Assembly: GCF_900103275.1 (NCBI RefSeq)
Contig: NZ_FNGP01000002.1
Location: 372,001 to 436,000, forward strand
Source: Tessaracoccus oleiagri
GTDB lineage: Bacteria > Actinomycetota > Actinomycetes > Propionibacteriales > Propionibacteriaceae
DNA length: 64,000 bases
Direction of reading: 5' to 3'
Part shown: piece after piece, positions 31,708 to 38,685 of the stretch
How the letters are laid out: each line of letters opens with the position of its first letter
Numbering within the stretch: the first letter of the stretch is position 1
The notes under the pieces: generated by a model
What the model saw: the letters and a program-made list of their open reading frames with translations, nothing else
Told to the model about the DNA's origin: nothing
The model's database searches: none
Made by a program: the position numbers and the translations under genes

Positions 31708-32934
31708 TCAGTCCCGCGGGACCACCACGTCCTTGCCCACCACGACGATCCCGCCCTCCGACACGTGCAGCCCACGGGCGCGGTCGTGCTCGGGGTCGAC
31801 ACCGATCTGGACGCCGTCAGGGACGACGACGTTCTTGTCGAGGATGGCGTTGCGGACCACGGCGTTCTTGCCGATGCGGCTCTTGTTCATGATCACGGAG
31901 TCGGTGACCTGCGCCCACTTGTCGACGCGGACGTGCGGGCTCAGCACCGTGCGGTCCACCTCGCCGCCGGAGATGATGCAGCCGGCGTTGACGATCGAGT
32001 CCTCGGCCCGGCCCCGGATCACGAACTTCGCCCCCGGCGCCTGCACCTGATTGGTCCAGATCGGCCACTCGTGGTTGTAGAGGTTGAACTCGGGGTCGAC
32101 GGACACCAGGTCCATGTGCGCCTCGTGGAAGGCGTCGATGGTGCCCACGTCGCGCCAGTAGTTGATGTCCTTCTCCGTCGCGCCCGGCACCTTGTTGTCG
32201 GCGAAGTCGTAGACCTGCGCCTGCCCGAGGTCCGTGAAGTACGGGATCAGGTTGCCGCCCATGTCGTGGCGCGACGTCGGGTCCTCGGCGTCGACGCGGA
32301 GCGCCTCCACGAGGGCCTTGGCGCTGAAGACGTAGTTGCCCATCGACGCGTACGACTCGTCCGGGGAGTCGGGCAGGCCGGGCGGGTCGGCCGGCTTCTC
32401 GAGGAACTGCCGGATCTTGTGGTCCGGGGCCGCGTCGATGATGCCGAAGGCGCTCGCCTCGGAGCGCGGGACGCGGATGCCCGCGACGGTGGCGTCGAGG
32501 CCGGAGTCGATGTGCGCGTCGATCATCGCCTCGATGTCCATGCGGTAGATGTTGTCGGCGCCGAACACGACGATGTAGTCCGGGTCCGCGTCGCGCACGA
32601 GGTTCAGCGACTGGAAGATCGCGTCCGCGCTGCCCTGGTACCAGCGGGGACCGAGGCGCTGCTGGGCGGGCACCGGCGCGACGTAGTTGCCGAACAGCGT
32701 CGAGAACCGCCAGGTCTGGGCGATGTGGCGGTCCAGTGAGTGCGACTTGTACTGCGTCAGCACCGCGATCTGGCGCAGGTTCGAGTTCGCCAGGTTCGAC
32801 AGGACGAAGTCGATCAACCGGTACGTGCCCCCGAACGGTACCGCCGGCTTGGCCCGGTCGGCCGTCAACGGCATCAACCGCTTCCCTTCTCCGCCAGCGA
32901 GAACGATGGACAAGATTTGCGGACGCGTTGCCAT
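31708..32934 (-). CDS. glgC: Glucose-1-phosphate adenylyltransferase
   Basis: GlgC (408 residues) makes ADP-glucose from glucose-1-phosphate and ATP. The N-terminal nucleotidyltransferase domain has [46 protein letters not shown] and FLEKP. The C-terminal left-handed beta-helix contains [11 protein letters not shown] and [12 protein letters not shown]. It is divergent from glgA, so the two steps to alpha-glucan (ADP-glucose and maltose-1-phosphate or glycogen) are encoded back to back. TAGGTT lies 6 bases before the ATG, indicating a leaderless transcript. Confidence 0.97.
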   Translation of the reverse strand: MATRPQILSIVLAGGEGKRLMPLTADRAKPAVPFGGTYRLIDFVLSNLANSNLRQIAVLTQYKSHSLDRHIAQTWRFSTLFGNYVAPVPAQQRLGPRWYQGSADAIFQSLNLVRDADPDYIVVFGADNIYRMDIEAMIDAHIDSGLDATVAGIRVPRSEASAFGIIDAAPDHKIRQFLEKPADPPGLPDSPDESYASMGNYVFSAKALVEALRVDAEDPTSRHDMGGNLIPYFTDLGQAQVYDFADNKVPGATEKDINYWRDVGTIDAFHEAHMDLVSVDPEFNLYNHEWPIWTNQVQAPGAKFVIRGRAEDSIVNAGCIISGGEVDRTVLSPHVRVDKWAQVTDSVIMNKSRIGKNAVVRNAILDKNVVVPDGVQIGVDPEHDRARGLHVSEGGIVVVGKDVVVPRD

Positions 32935-32940
32935 GCCCTG

Positions 32941-32946
32941 AACCTA
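32941..32946 (-). promoter_or_regulatory. -10 element (TAGGTT) of glgC, leaderless type
   Basis: TAGGTT ends 6 bases before the ATG of glgC; no ribosome-binding site is present. Confidence 0.6.
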
Positions 32947-33071
32947 TTGCATGACCCGCCCAATTTCCGGGAATACGTGAATTGGTGGACAAGGTGCCGT
33001 CCCTTGCCAGCAAAGGTTCATCCGGGCGGCAATCGGCGGTCGTGGCGGCGGTTTCGTGTCACGATTCACCC

Positions 33072-34262
33072 ATGAACCTCAAGCTGTCGTTGCTGACCCG
33101 CGAGTACCCGCCGTCGATCTACGGCGGCGCCGGCGTCCACGTCGCCCAACTGGTCCCGCACCTGCGGAAGCTGATCGACGTCGACGTCCACTGCATGGGC
33201 GAGCCGAGGGAGGGCGCGACGGCGCACCCCGAGAGCTTCCCCGAGGGCGCCAACGCGGCGCTGCGCGTGCTGGGCGCGGACCTCTCCATGGTGGCGGCCC
33301 TGGCCCCCGACACGACGATCCTCCACTCCCACACCTGGTACGCCAACATGGCCGGGCACCTGGGGTCGCTGATGCTCGACGTGCCGCACGTGGTCACGTC
33401 GCACTCCCTCGAGCCGCACCGGCCGTGGAAGGCCGAGCAGCTCGCCGGCGGCTACCGAGTCTCGTCGTGGGCCGAGCGGACCGCCTACGAGGCCGCCGAC
33501 GCGGTCATCTCGGTGAGCGAGGGCATGCGCCGCGACGTGCTCGCGAGCTACCCGGAGCTCGACCCGGAGAAGGTGTTCGTGGTGAAGAACGGCATCGACA
33601 CCGACGAGTTCCGGCCGGACCGCGGCGAGGACGTCGTCGCCGGGCTGGGGATCGACCTCGACAAGCCCATGGTGGCGTTCGTCGGCCGCATCACCCGGCA
33701 GAAGGGGCTCGTCCACTTGGTCCGGGCCGCGCAGCAGTTCGACGAGGACACCCAACTGGTCCTGCTGGCGGGCGCGCCTGACACCCCGGAGATCGCCGCG
33801 GAGTTCAACGAGGCGTTCGCCGAGCTGCAGGGGCACCGCTCGGCCCCGATCGTGTGGGTGGAGGAGATGCTGCCGCGGGCCTCGGTCCGGCAGGTGCTCA
33901 CGCACGCGACGGTGTTCGCCTGCCCCTCGGTCTACGAGCCGCTGGGGATCGTCAACCTCGAGGCCATGGCATGCGAGACGCCGGTCGTCGCGTCGGCGGT
34001 GGGCGGCATCCCCGAGGTGGTGAACGACGGCGAGACGGGGCTGCTCGTCGACTACGACCCCGCGCGCGCCCAGGATCCGGAGTTCGTGGCGGCGTTCGAG
34101 GCCGACTTCGCCGACAAGGTCAACCGGCTCACCCGCGACCCCGCCGTGGCCGAGCGGTTCGGCAGGGCCGGCCGGCAGCGCTGCATCGACGAGTTCAGCT
34201 GGGCCGCGATCGCGGAGCAGACGGTGGAGGTGTACCGCAGGGCCGTCGAGTCGCACGGCTGA
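33072..34262 (+). CDS. glgA: GlgA/GlgM-type glycosyltransferase (ADP-glucose dependent, GT4)
   Basis: This 396-residue GT4 enzyme of the actinobacterial glycogen synthase / alpha-maltose-1-phosphate synthase group has the N-terminal LSLLTREYPPSIYGGAGVHV, the acceptor-domain HSHTWYANMAGHL, the donor loop VGRITRQKGL and the EX7E motif in PSVYEPLGIVNLEAMACETPVVAS. It uses ADP-glucose made by GlgC next door. Whether the main product is glycogen or maltose-1-phosphate cannot be decided from sequence alone. The ATG at 33072 gives the family N-terminus; upstream in-frame starts do not. CACGAT lies 6 bases upstream, a possible weak -10. Confidence 0.93.
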   Translation: MNLKLSLLTREYPPSIYGGAGVHVAQLVPHLRKLIDVDVHCMGEPREGATAHPESFPEGANAALRVLGADLSMVAALAPDTTILHSHTWYANMAGHLGSLMLDVPHVVTSHSLEPHRPWKAEQLAGGYRVSSWAERTAYEAADAVISVSEGMRRDVLASYPELDPEKVFVVKNGIDTDEFRPDRGEDVVAGLGIDLDKPMVAFVGRITRQKGLVHLVRAAQQFDEDTQLVLLAGAPDTPEIAAEFNEAFAELQGHRSAPIVWVEEMLPRASVRQVLTHATVFACPSVYEPLGIVNLEAMACETPVVASAVGGIPEVVNDGETGLLVDYDPARAQDPEFVAAFEADFADKVNRLTRDPAVAERFGRAGRQRCIDEFSWAAIAEQTVEVYRRAVESHG

Positions 34263-34274
34263 GCGGACACGGAA

Positions 34275-34307
34275 AACGCCCGGCGGTCTGGTGACCTGCC
34301 GGGCGTT
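34275..34307. terminator. Bidirectional terminator between glgA and the DUF3117 gene
   Basis: The stem AACGCCCGGC / GCCGGGCGTT is extended by GGTC/GACC with one bulged T and a TGGT loop. It sits 12 bases after the glgA stop and 19 bases from the end of the convergent DUF3117 gene. TTGTT follows on the plus strand and TTTTCC on the minus strand. Confidence 0.8.
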
Positions 34308-34325
34308 GTTCGGTGCTTGGTCGTG

Positions 34326-34493
34326 TCAGCCCACGACTGCCTTCAGTTCGTCGAGCAGCGCGGTGGCCTCGTCCGCGTTCATCTCGACGACGAGGCGCCC
34401 GCCTCCGTCGACGGGGACGCGCATGACAATCCCGCGACCCTCCTTGGTGACCTCCATCGGGCCATCGCCAGTTCGGGGCTTCATCGCTGCCAT
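34326..34493 (-). CDS. DUF3117 small protein
   Basis: This 55-residue protein begins MAAMKPRTGDGPMEVTKEGR and continues with RIVMRVP-like and GGGRLVVEMNADEA stretches, which identifies DUF3117, a short conserved actinobacterial protein of unknown function. A second ATG three codons in is possible. It is the last gene of an operon with the LOG-family protein and the small DivIVA-like membrane protein; the Shine-Dalgarno AAGGAGTGAGG overlaps the stop codon of the latter. It is adjacent to glgA, as in mycobacteria (from memory). Confidence 0.9.
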   Translation of the reverse strand: MAAMKPRTGDGPMEVTKEGRGIVMRVPVDGGGRLVVEMNADEATALLDELKAVVG

Positions 34494-34501
34494 GGATTAC
34501 C

Positions 34502-34903
34502 TCACTCCTTAGTCGTGCTCGGGTCCATCCTATCGTCAGGGGCCAACGCAGGACCGGCAGGAAGCGCAATCCGGGCGTTGTGCGCGACGGCGGCGCGGCG
34601 CAGGACCTCGTCGACGAATTGCATGCGGTACCCGCCGCGCACGATGCCGAACCGTGGGTCGTCGGACGGGAACGCCCCCTGCGCCAGCACCTCGTAGACG
34701 GCGTCGACCTCGGCGCGGTCGTAGCCGTAGGTGGCGGTCGGGGTCACGAGCTCCTCGAAGAACGCCTCGTCCACGTCGCCGTCGGGGAGATGCCCCTTCG
34801 GGCTGTCGTCGACGGGCTCCTGCCACTCGCCGAGGCGTCCGGTGCCCGCGATGGCCGCCGCGGCCATCACCGCGAAGGCGGCGACCACGATGAGGACGAT
34901 CAC
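34502..34903 (-). CDS. Small membrane protein with DivIVA-like segment
   Basis: This 133-residue protein has an N-terminal membrane helix (residues 1-20), a short linker, and two copies of an FEE/YD-type motif. The stretch TYGYDRAEVDAVYEVLAQGAF resembles the start of DivIVA domains (GYDxxEVD), and RGGYRMQFVDEVLRR resembles a second DivIVA-like turn. DivIVA proteins sense membrane curvature and organise polar growth, but this protein lacks a long coiled coil. The GTG start overlaps the LOG-family stop (GTGA). Function unknown; a cell-envelope role is inferred from the motif and from neighbouring DAP and glycan genes. Confidence 0.75.
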   Translation of the reverse strand: MIVLIVVAAFAVMAAAAIAGTGRLGEWQEPVDDSPKGHLPDGDVDEAFFEELVTPTATYGYDRAEVDAVYEVLAQGAFPSDDPRFGIVRGGYRMQFVDEVLRRAAVAHNARIALPAGPALAPDDRMDPSTTKE

Positions 34904-35652
34904 TGCTGGGCGCCCGGCTTGTGGCCGCCCATGATCCTCGGCTCCCCCATCGCCTCGACGGCCTCGTCGACGTCGTCGGTCAGGGTGAAGAGGTCGATGT
35001 CCCCCGGGGAGATGTACCGACCCTCGGCCAGGGTGTTCCGGATCCAGTCCACGAGCGGGCTCCAGTAGTCGACGCCGAACAGCACGACGGGGAACTGGGT
35101 CACCTTGCCGGTCTGGATCAGGGTGAGCGCCTCGAACAGCTCGTCGAGGGTGCCGAAACCGCCCGGCATGGTGATGAACCCCTGCGAGTACTTCAGGAAC
35201 ATCGTCTTGCGGGCGAAGAAGTAGCGGAAGTTGATGCCGAGCGTGATGTACTCGTTCATCCCCTGCTCGTGCGGGAGCTCGATGCCGAGCCCGACGGATC
35301 GACCGCCCGCCTCCCATGCCCCCTTGTTGGCCGCCTCCATGATCCCCGGGCCGCCGCCGGTGATCACCGCGAACCCACGAGCGACCAGCTTCGCGGCCAA
35401 CTCCTCGCTCTTGGCGTACATCGGGTCGGTGGGGAGGGTGCGCGCGGAGCCGAACAGGCTGACCGCCGAGGGCATCTCGGCGAGCGCGTCGAACCCCTCG
35501 ACGAACTCGGAGGCGATCCGCAGGACCCGCCACGGGTCACCCTCGGCCCACTTGTACTGCTGGTCGAGGAAGGCCTGGTCGGCCATGGGCAGCGCATGGT
35601 CCTGGCCCATCAGGACGACGGAACCCTGGACGCGGCGGGGCTGGTTCTTCAT
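34900..35652 (-). CDS. LOG family (TIGR00730) nucleotide phosphoribohydrolase
   Basis: This 250-residue Rossmann-like protein has the LOG signature PGGFGTLDELFEALTLIQTGK and the nucleotide-binding GGGPGIMEAANKGAWEAGG. Members cleave cytokinin nucleotides or purine nucleoside monophosphates to base and ribose-5-phosphate. An N-terminal extension of about 60 residues precedes the domain. The ATG is supported by GGAGGA 6 bases upstream. It follows dapE by 19 bases and is coupled to the DivIVA-like gene, forming the operon dapE - LOG - DivIVA-like - DUF3117. Confidence 0.92.
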   Translation of the reverse strand: MKNQPRRVQGSVVLMGQDHALPMADQAFLDQQYKWAEGDPWRVLRIASEFVEGFDALAEMPSAVSLFGSARTLPTDPMYAKSEELAAKLVARGFAVITGGGPGIMEAANKGAWEAGGRSVGLGIELPHEQGMNEYITLGINFRYFFARKTMFLKYSQGFITMPGGFGTLDELFEALTLIQTGKVTQFPVVLFGVDYWSPLVDWIRNTLAEGRYISPGDIDLFTLTDDVDEAVEAMGEPRIMGGHKPGAQQ

Positions 35653-35671
35653 GTTGGTCCTCCGGAGGGGG

Positions 35672-36727
35672 TCAGTGCGCGAGCCAGGCGCGGAGGCCCG
35701 TGGCGCAGCGTTCGAGGTGGTCGATGGGGCAGCGCTCGTCGTCGCGGTGCGCGAGCGACGGGTCGCCGGGGCCGTAGTTGACGGCCGGGATGCCGAGCTC
35801 GGAGAAGCGGGCCACGTCGGTCCAGCCGAACTTCGGCTTCGCCTCGCCACCGACGGCCTCGACGAAGGCGCGCGCCAGCGGGCGGTCGAGGCCGGGGCGG
35901 GCGGCGGGCGACACGTCGTCGAGGCGGAACCCGACGTTGCCGAAGACCTCGCGCAGGTGGGCGACGGCCTCGTCGGCGGTCTTGTCGGGGGCGAAGCGGT
36001 AGTTCACCGCCAGCGTGGCGGACGGGGGGATGACGTTCGACGCGAGACCTCCGGAGACGGTGACGGCGTTCAGCCCCTCCCGGAAGGTCAGGCCCTCCAC
36101 CTCGATCTCGCGTGGCTCGTAGCGCACCAGTGCGTCGAGGATGGGCGCGAGGTCGTGGATCGCGTTGTGGCCCATCCAGGCGCGCGCGGAGTGCGCAGCC
36201 TGGCCCTGCAGGTCGAACACTGCCCGGATCGTACCCTGGCAGCCACCCTCGATCTCGGCACCGGTGGGCTCCATGAGGACGGCGAAGTCCGCTTCGACGA
36301 GGTCGGGCCGGTTCGCCGCGAGGCGCCCCAGCCCGTTCTTGGACGCCTGGACCTCCTCGTTGTCGTAGAAGATCCAGGTGATGTCCTTCGACGGGGCGGT
36401 GAGCTCGGCGGCGAGTTGCAGCATCACGGCGACGCCGCCCTTCATGTCCACCGTGCCCCTCCCCCAGATCACGTCGCCCTCGCGACGGGCGGGCAGGTTG
36501 TCGACGACCGGGACCGTGTCCAGGTGGCCGGCGATCACGACGCGCTCGGATCGGCCGAGGTGCGTGCGGGCGACCACGCAGTCGCCGTCGCGGTGCACGT
36601 CGAGGTGGGGCAGCCGGAGCGCCTCCTCTACGAGGTCAGCGAGCATGGCCTCGTTGCCGGACACGGACTCGACGTCGACGATGCGGATCAGCAGGGACGC
36701 AAGGTCGGCGCGGAGGTCGAGGCTCAT
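35672..36727 (-). CDS. dapE: Succinyl-diaminopimelate desuccinylase
   Basis: DapE (351 residues) is an M20-family zinc enzyme that removes succinate from N-succinyl-LL-DAP. Metal ligands are visible in VVIAGHLDTVPV, GRGTVDMKGG, FYDNEEVQASKNGLG, and the C-terminal PSLAHRDDE. The dimerisation lid is the central segment AAHSARAWMGHNAIHD. It is divergent from dapD, which acts earlier in the same pathway. TAAGCT lies 7 bases upstream of the ATG, so this start was chosen over a longer frame. Confidence 0.95.
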   Translation of the reverse strand: MSLDLRADLASLLIRIVDVESVSGNEAMLADLVEEALRLPHLDVHRDGDCVVARTHLGRSERVVIAGHLDTVPVVDNLPARREGDVIWGRGTVDMKGGVAVMLQLAAELTAPSKDITWIFYDNEEVQASKNGLGRLAANRPDLVEADFAVLMEPTGAEIEGGCQGTIRAVFDLQGQAAHSARAWMGHNAIHDLAPILDALVRYEPREIEVEGLTFREGLNAVTVSGGLASNVIPPSATLAVNYRFAPDKTADEAVAHLREVFGNVGFRLDDVSPAARPGLDRPLARAFVEAVGGEAKPKFGWTDVARFSELGIPAVNYGPGDPSLAHRDDERCPIDHLERCATGLRAWLAH

Positions 36728-36734
36728 GGGGTAG

Positions 36735-36740
36735 AGCTTA
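36735..36740 (-). promoter_or_regulatory. -10 element (TAAGCT) of dapE, leaderless type
   Basis: TAAGCT ends 7 bases before the dapE ATG. The divergent dapD has the same arrangement, so the 74-base gap holds two back-to-back leaderless promoters. Confidence 0.65.
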
Positions 36741-36788
36741 GCCACGGGGGCCACCCGCGCACGGCAATCCGTCCCTCGCTCGCCTCGT

Positions 36789-36794
36789 TACACT
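36789..36794 (+). promoter_or_regulatory. -10 element (TACACT) of dapD, leaderless type
   Basis: TACACT ends 7 bases before the dapD ATG at 36802; no Shine-Dalgarno is present. Confidence 0.65.
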
Positions 36795-36801
36795 GGCCCC
36801 C

Positions 36802-37728
36802 ATGACTGAGACTCGCTCCGCCTGGGCCTGGGGCCTGGCCACCGTGCACCCGAAGGGCGTCCTGGACGTCTGGTACCCCGAGCCGCAGCTGGGCTCCGAG
36901 CCGACGGACACCGTGCCCGACTACCTGACCGCCGCCGAGCGCAGCGACGAGCTGCGTGGCGTCGAGACCAAGGCGGTGCGCGTGGTGATCGACCTGGACC
37001 AGGCGCCCGCGAGCGTCGAGGACGCGTTCCTGCGCCTGCACCTGCTGAGCCACCGGCTCGTCCAGCCGCACGGGGTCAACCTGGACGGCATCTTCGGCAT
37101 CCTGCCGAACAACGCCTGGACCAACGACGGCCCCATCCGGATCGAGGACGTCCCCCGCGTGCGGGCCGCGTTCCTCGCGCAGGGCCAGCAGCTCACCGTC
37201 TACGGCGTGGACAAGTTCCCCCGCATGATCGACTACGTCGTGCCCAGCGGCGTCCGCATCGCCGACGCCGACCGCGTGCGTCTCGGCGCCCACCTCGCTG
37301 AGGGCACGACCGTCATGCACGAGGGCTTCGTCAACTTCAACGCCGGCACGCTCGGCAAGTCGATGGTCGAGGGACGCATCTCCGCCGGCGTCGTTGTCGG
37401 GGACGGCTCGGACATCGGCGGCGGCGCCTCCATCATGGGCACCCTCTCCGGCGGCGGCCAGGAGGTCATCCGCATCGGCGAGCGCTGCCTGCTGGGCGCG
37501 GAGTCCGGCATCGGCATCTCGCTCGGCGACGACTGCGTCGTCGAGGCCGGCCTCTACGTCACGGCGGGCACCAAGGTGGCGCTGCCGGACGGCTCGATCG
37601 TCAAGGCCCGCGACCTGTCCGGCCAGGACGACCTCCTGTTCCTGCGCGACTCCACGACGGGCCGGGTCCTCGTCAAGCACCGCCGCAGCAACAAGGTCGA
37701 ACTCAACGCGGAACTGCACTCCAACTGA
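36802..37728 (+). CDS. dapD: Tetrahydrodipicolinate N-succinyltransferase (actinobacterial DapD type)
   Basis: DapD (308 residues) succinylates tetrahydrodipicolinate using succinyl-CoA. The C-terminal half is a left-handed beta-helix of hexapeptide repeats ([75 protein letters not shown]). The N-terminal domain with [21 protein letters not shown] matches the longer actinobacterial form. It pairs with the divergent dapE and with dapC at 41-42 kb. The downstream lysozyme-like gene starts within its stop codon (TGATG). Confidence 0.96.
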   Translation: MTETRSAWAWGLATVHPKGVLDVWYPEPQLGSEPTDTVPDYLTAAERSDELRGVETKAVRVVIDLDQAPASVEDAFLRLHLLSHRLVQPHGVNLDGIFGILPNNAWTNDGPIRIEDVPRVRAAFLAQGQQLTVYGVDKFPRMIDYVVPSGVRIADADRVRLGAHLAEGTTVMHEGFVNFNAGTLGKSMVEGRISAGVVVGDGSDIGGGASIMGTLSGGGQEVIRIGERCLLGAESGIGISLGDDCVVEAGLYVTAGTKVALPDGSIVKARDLSGQDDLLFLRDSTTGRVLVKHRRSNKVELNAELHSN

Positions 37729-38549
37729 TGAAGCGCTGGATCGCCCTCGCGATCACGCTGGCCGTCGTCGCGGGGATCGCGTTCGCCGGCTGGCGGTTCT
37801 GGGACTACCTCTACACCAGGCTCACGCCGGAGCGCTGCACGATCGTCGGCGCCGAGGGCGATCCGGTCACGCTCACGAAGGAGCAGTCGCGCATGGCGTC
37901 GATCATCGTCGCCGCCTCGCTGGAGAGGGGCCTGCCCGAGCGGGCGGCGACGATCGCGCTGGCCACCGCCTACCAGGAGTCGGGCATCCGCAACCTCGAC
38001 TACGGCGACCGCGACTCCCTGGGGCTGTTCCAGCAGCGCCCCGACCCTCAGTACGAGTGGGGCACCGCGGAGCAGATCATGGACCCGTGGTACTCGTCGC
38101 AGCGCTTCTACGACGAGCTGGTGAAGTTCCGCGACTGGGAGACCACCGACATCAACGACCAGGCGCAGAAGGTCCAGCGCTCCGGCTTCCCGGAGGCGTA
38201 CCGGCAGCACGTCGGGAAGGCGACGACGATCGCGGCGGCCGGTCGGGGTTCCGCCCAGCGGGCGGTCACGTGCGTGAACTTCGCCGACCCGGTCGCCGAC
38301 CCGGCCCCAGTGCAGGAGGTCCTCGCGGCCGTGCCGGGCGTCGAGGCCACCGTGGATGGCAACCGGGTCCTGGTGACCGCCGAAGACGAGCAGCACCTCT
38401 GGGCCGCCGCCCAGCTCGCCGCCCTCAACACCTATGCCTCGGGCATCACGAGGATCGAGGTCGGCGAGGCGAGCTGGAAGCTGAACGACTCCGAGTGGGG
38501 CTCGTCCGGCGAAGCGGAGCCGGGCACCGCGCTGATCACCCTGGGGTGA
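37728..38549 (+). CDS. Secreted or membrane-anchored lysozyme-like protein of unknown role
   Basis: This 273-residue protein has an uncleaved signal anchor (residues 3-24). A domain at about 45-160 carries ATAYQESGIRNLDYGDRDSLGLFQQRPDP, where the glutamate in QESG and the motif SLGLFQQRP resemble lysozyme/transglycosylase-like folds common in actinobacterial surface proteins. The C-terminal domain (about 170-260) is unassigned. It is translationally coupled to dapD (1-base overlap), so an envelope function next to DAP synthesis is plausible. Enzymatic activity is inferred, not shown. Confidence 0.7.
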   Translation: MKRWIALAITLAVVAGIAFAGWRFWDYLYTRLTPERCTIVGAEGDPVTLTKEQSRMASIIVAASLERGLPERAATIALATAYQESGIRNLDYGDRDSLGLFQQRPDPQYEWGTAEQIMDPWYSSQRFYDELVKFRDWETTDINDQAQKVQRSGFPEAYRQHVGKATTIAAAGRGSAQRAVTCVNFADPVADPAPVQEVLAAVPGVEATVDGNRVLVTAEDEQHLWAAAQLAALNTYASGITRIEVGEASWKLNDSEWGSSGEAEPGTALITLG

Positions 38550-38685
38550 ACCTCAGCCTGAGACTCCGCTGAGAGAATTTCAGTTTTCTGCCAGAAATCG
38601 TCTAACCTCTTCTGCGACCCAGTGGTGCGTCGACCGGACCGAAGACTCCCCTGCACGTCCCGTCGACGGGAGGGAAGCGAAGAGG
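38550..38685 (+). promoter_or_regulatory. Promoter region of the family 2 glycosyltransferase gene, with two palindromes
   Basis: The gap has an AT-rich core. TTTCTGCCAGAAA (38585-38597) is a perfect 13-base palindrome just upstream of TAACCT (38603-38608), a likely -10. Further down TCCCGTCGACGGGA (38658-38671) is a perfect 14-base palindrome in the leader, next to the Shine-Dalgarno GGGAGGGAA. The first could be an operator; the second could fold over the ribosome-binding site. Confidence 0.5.
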
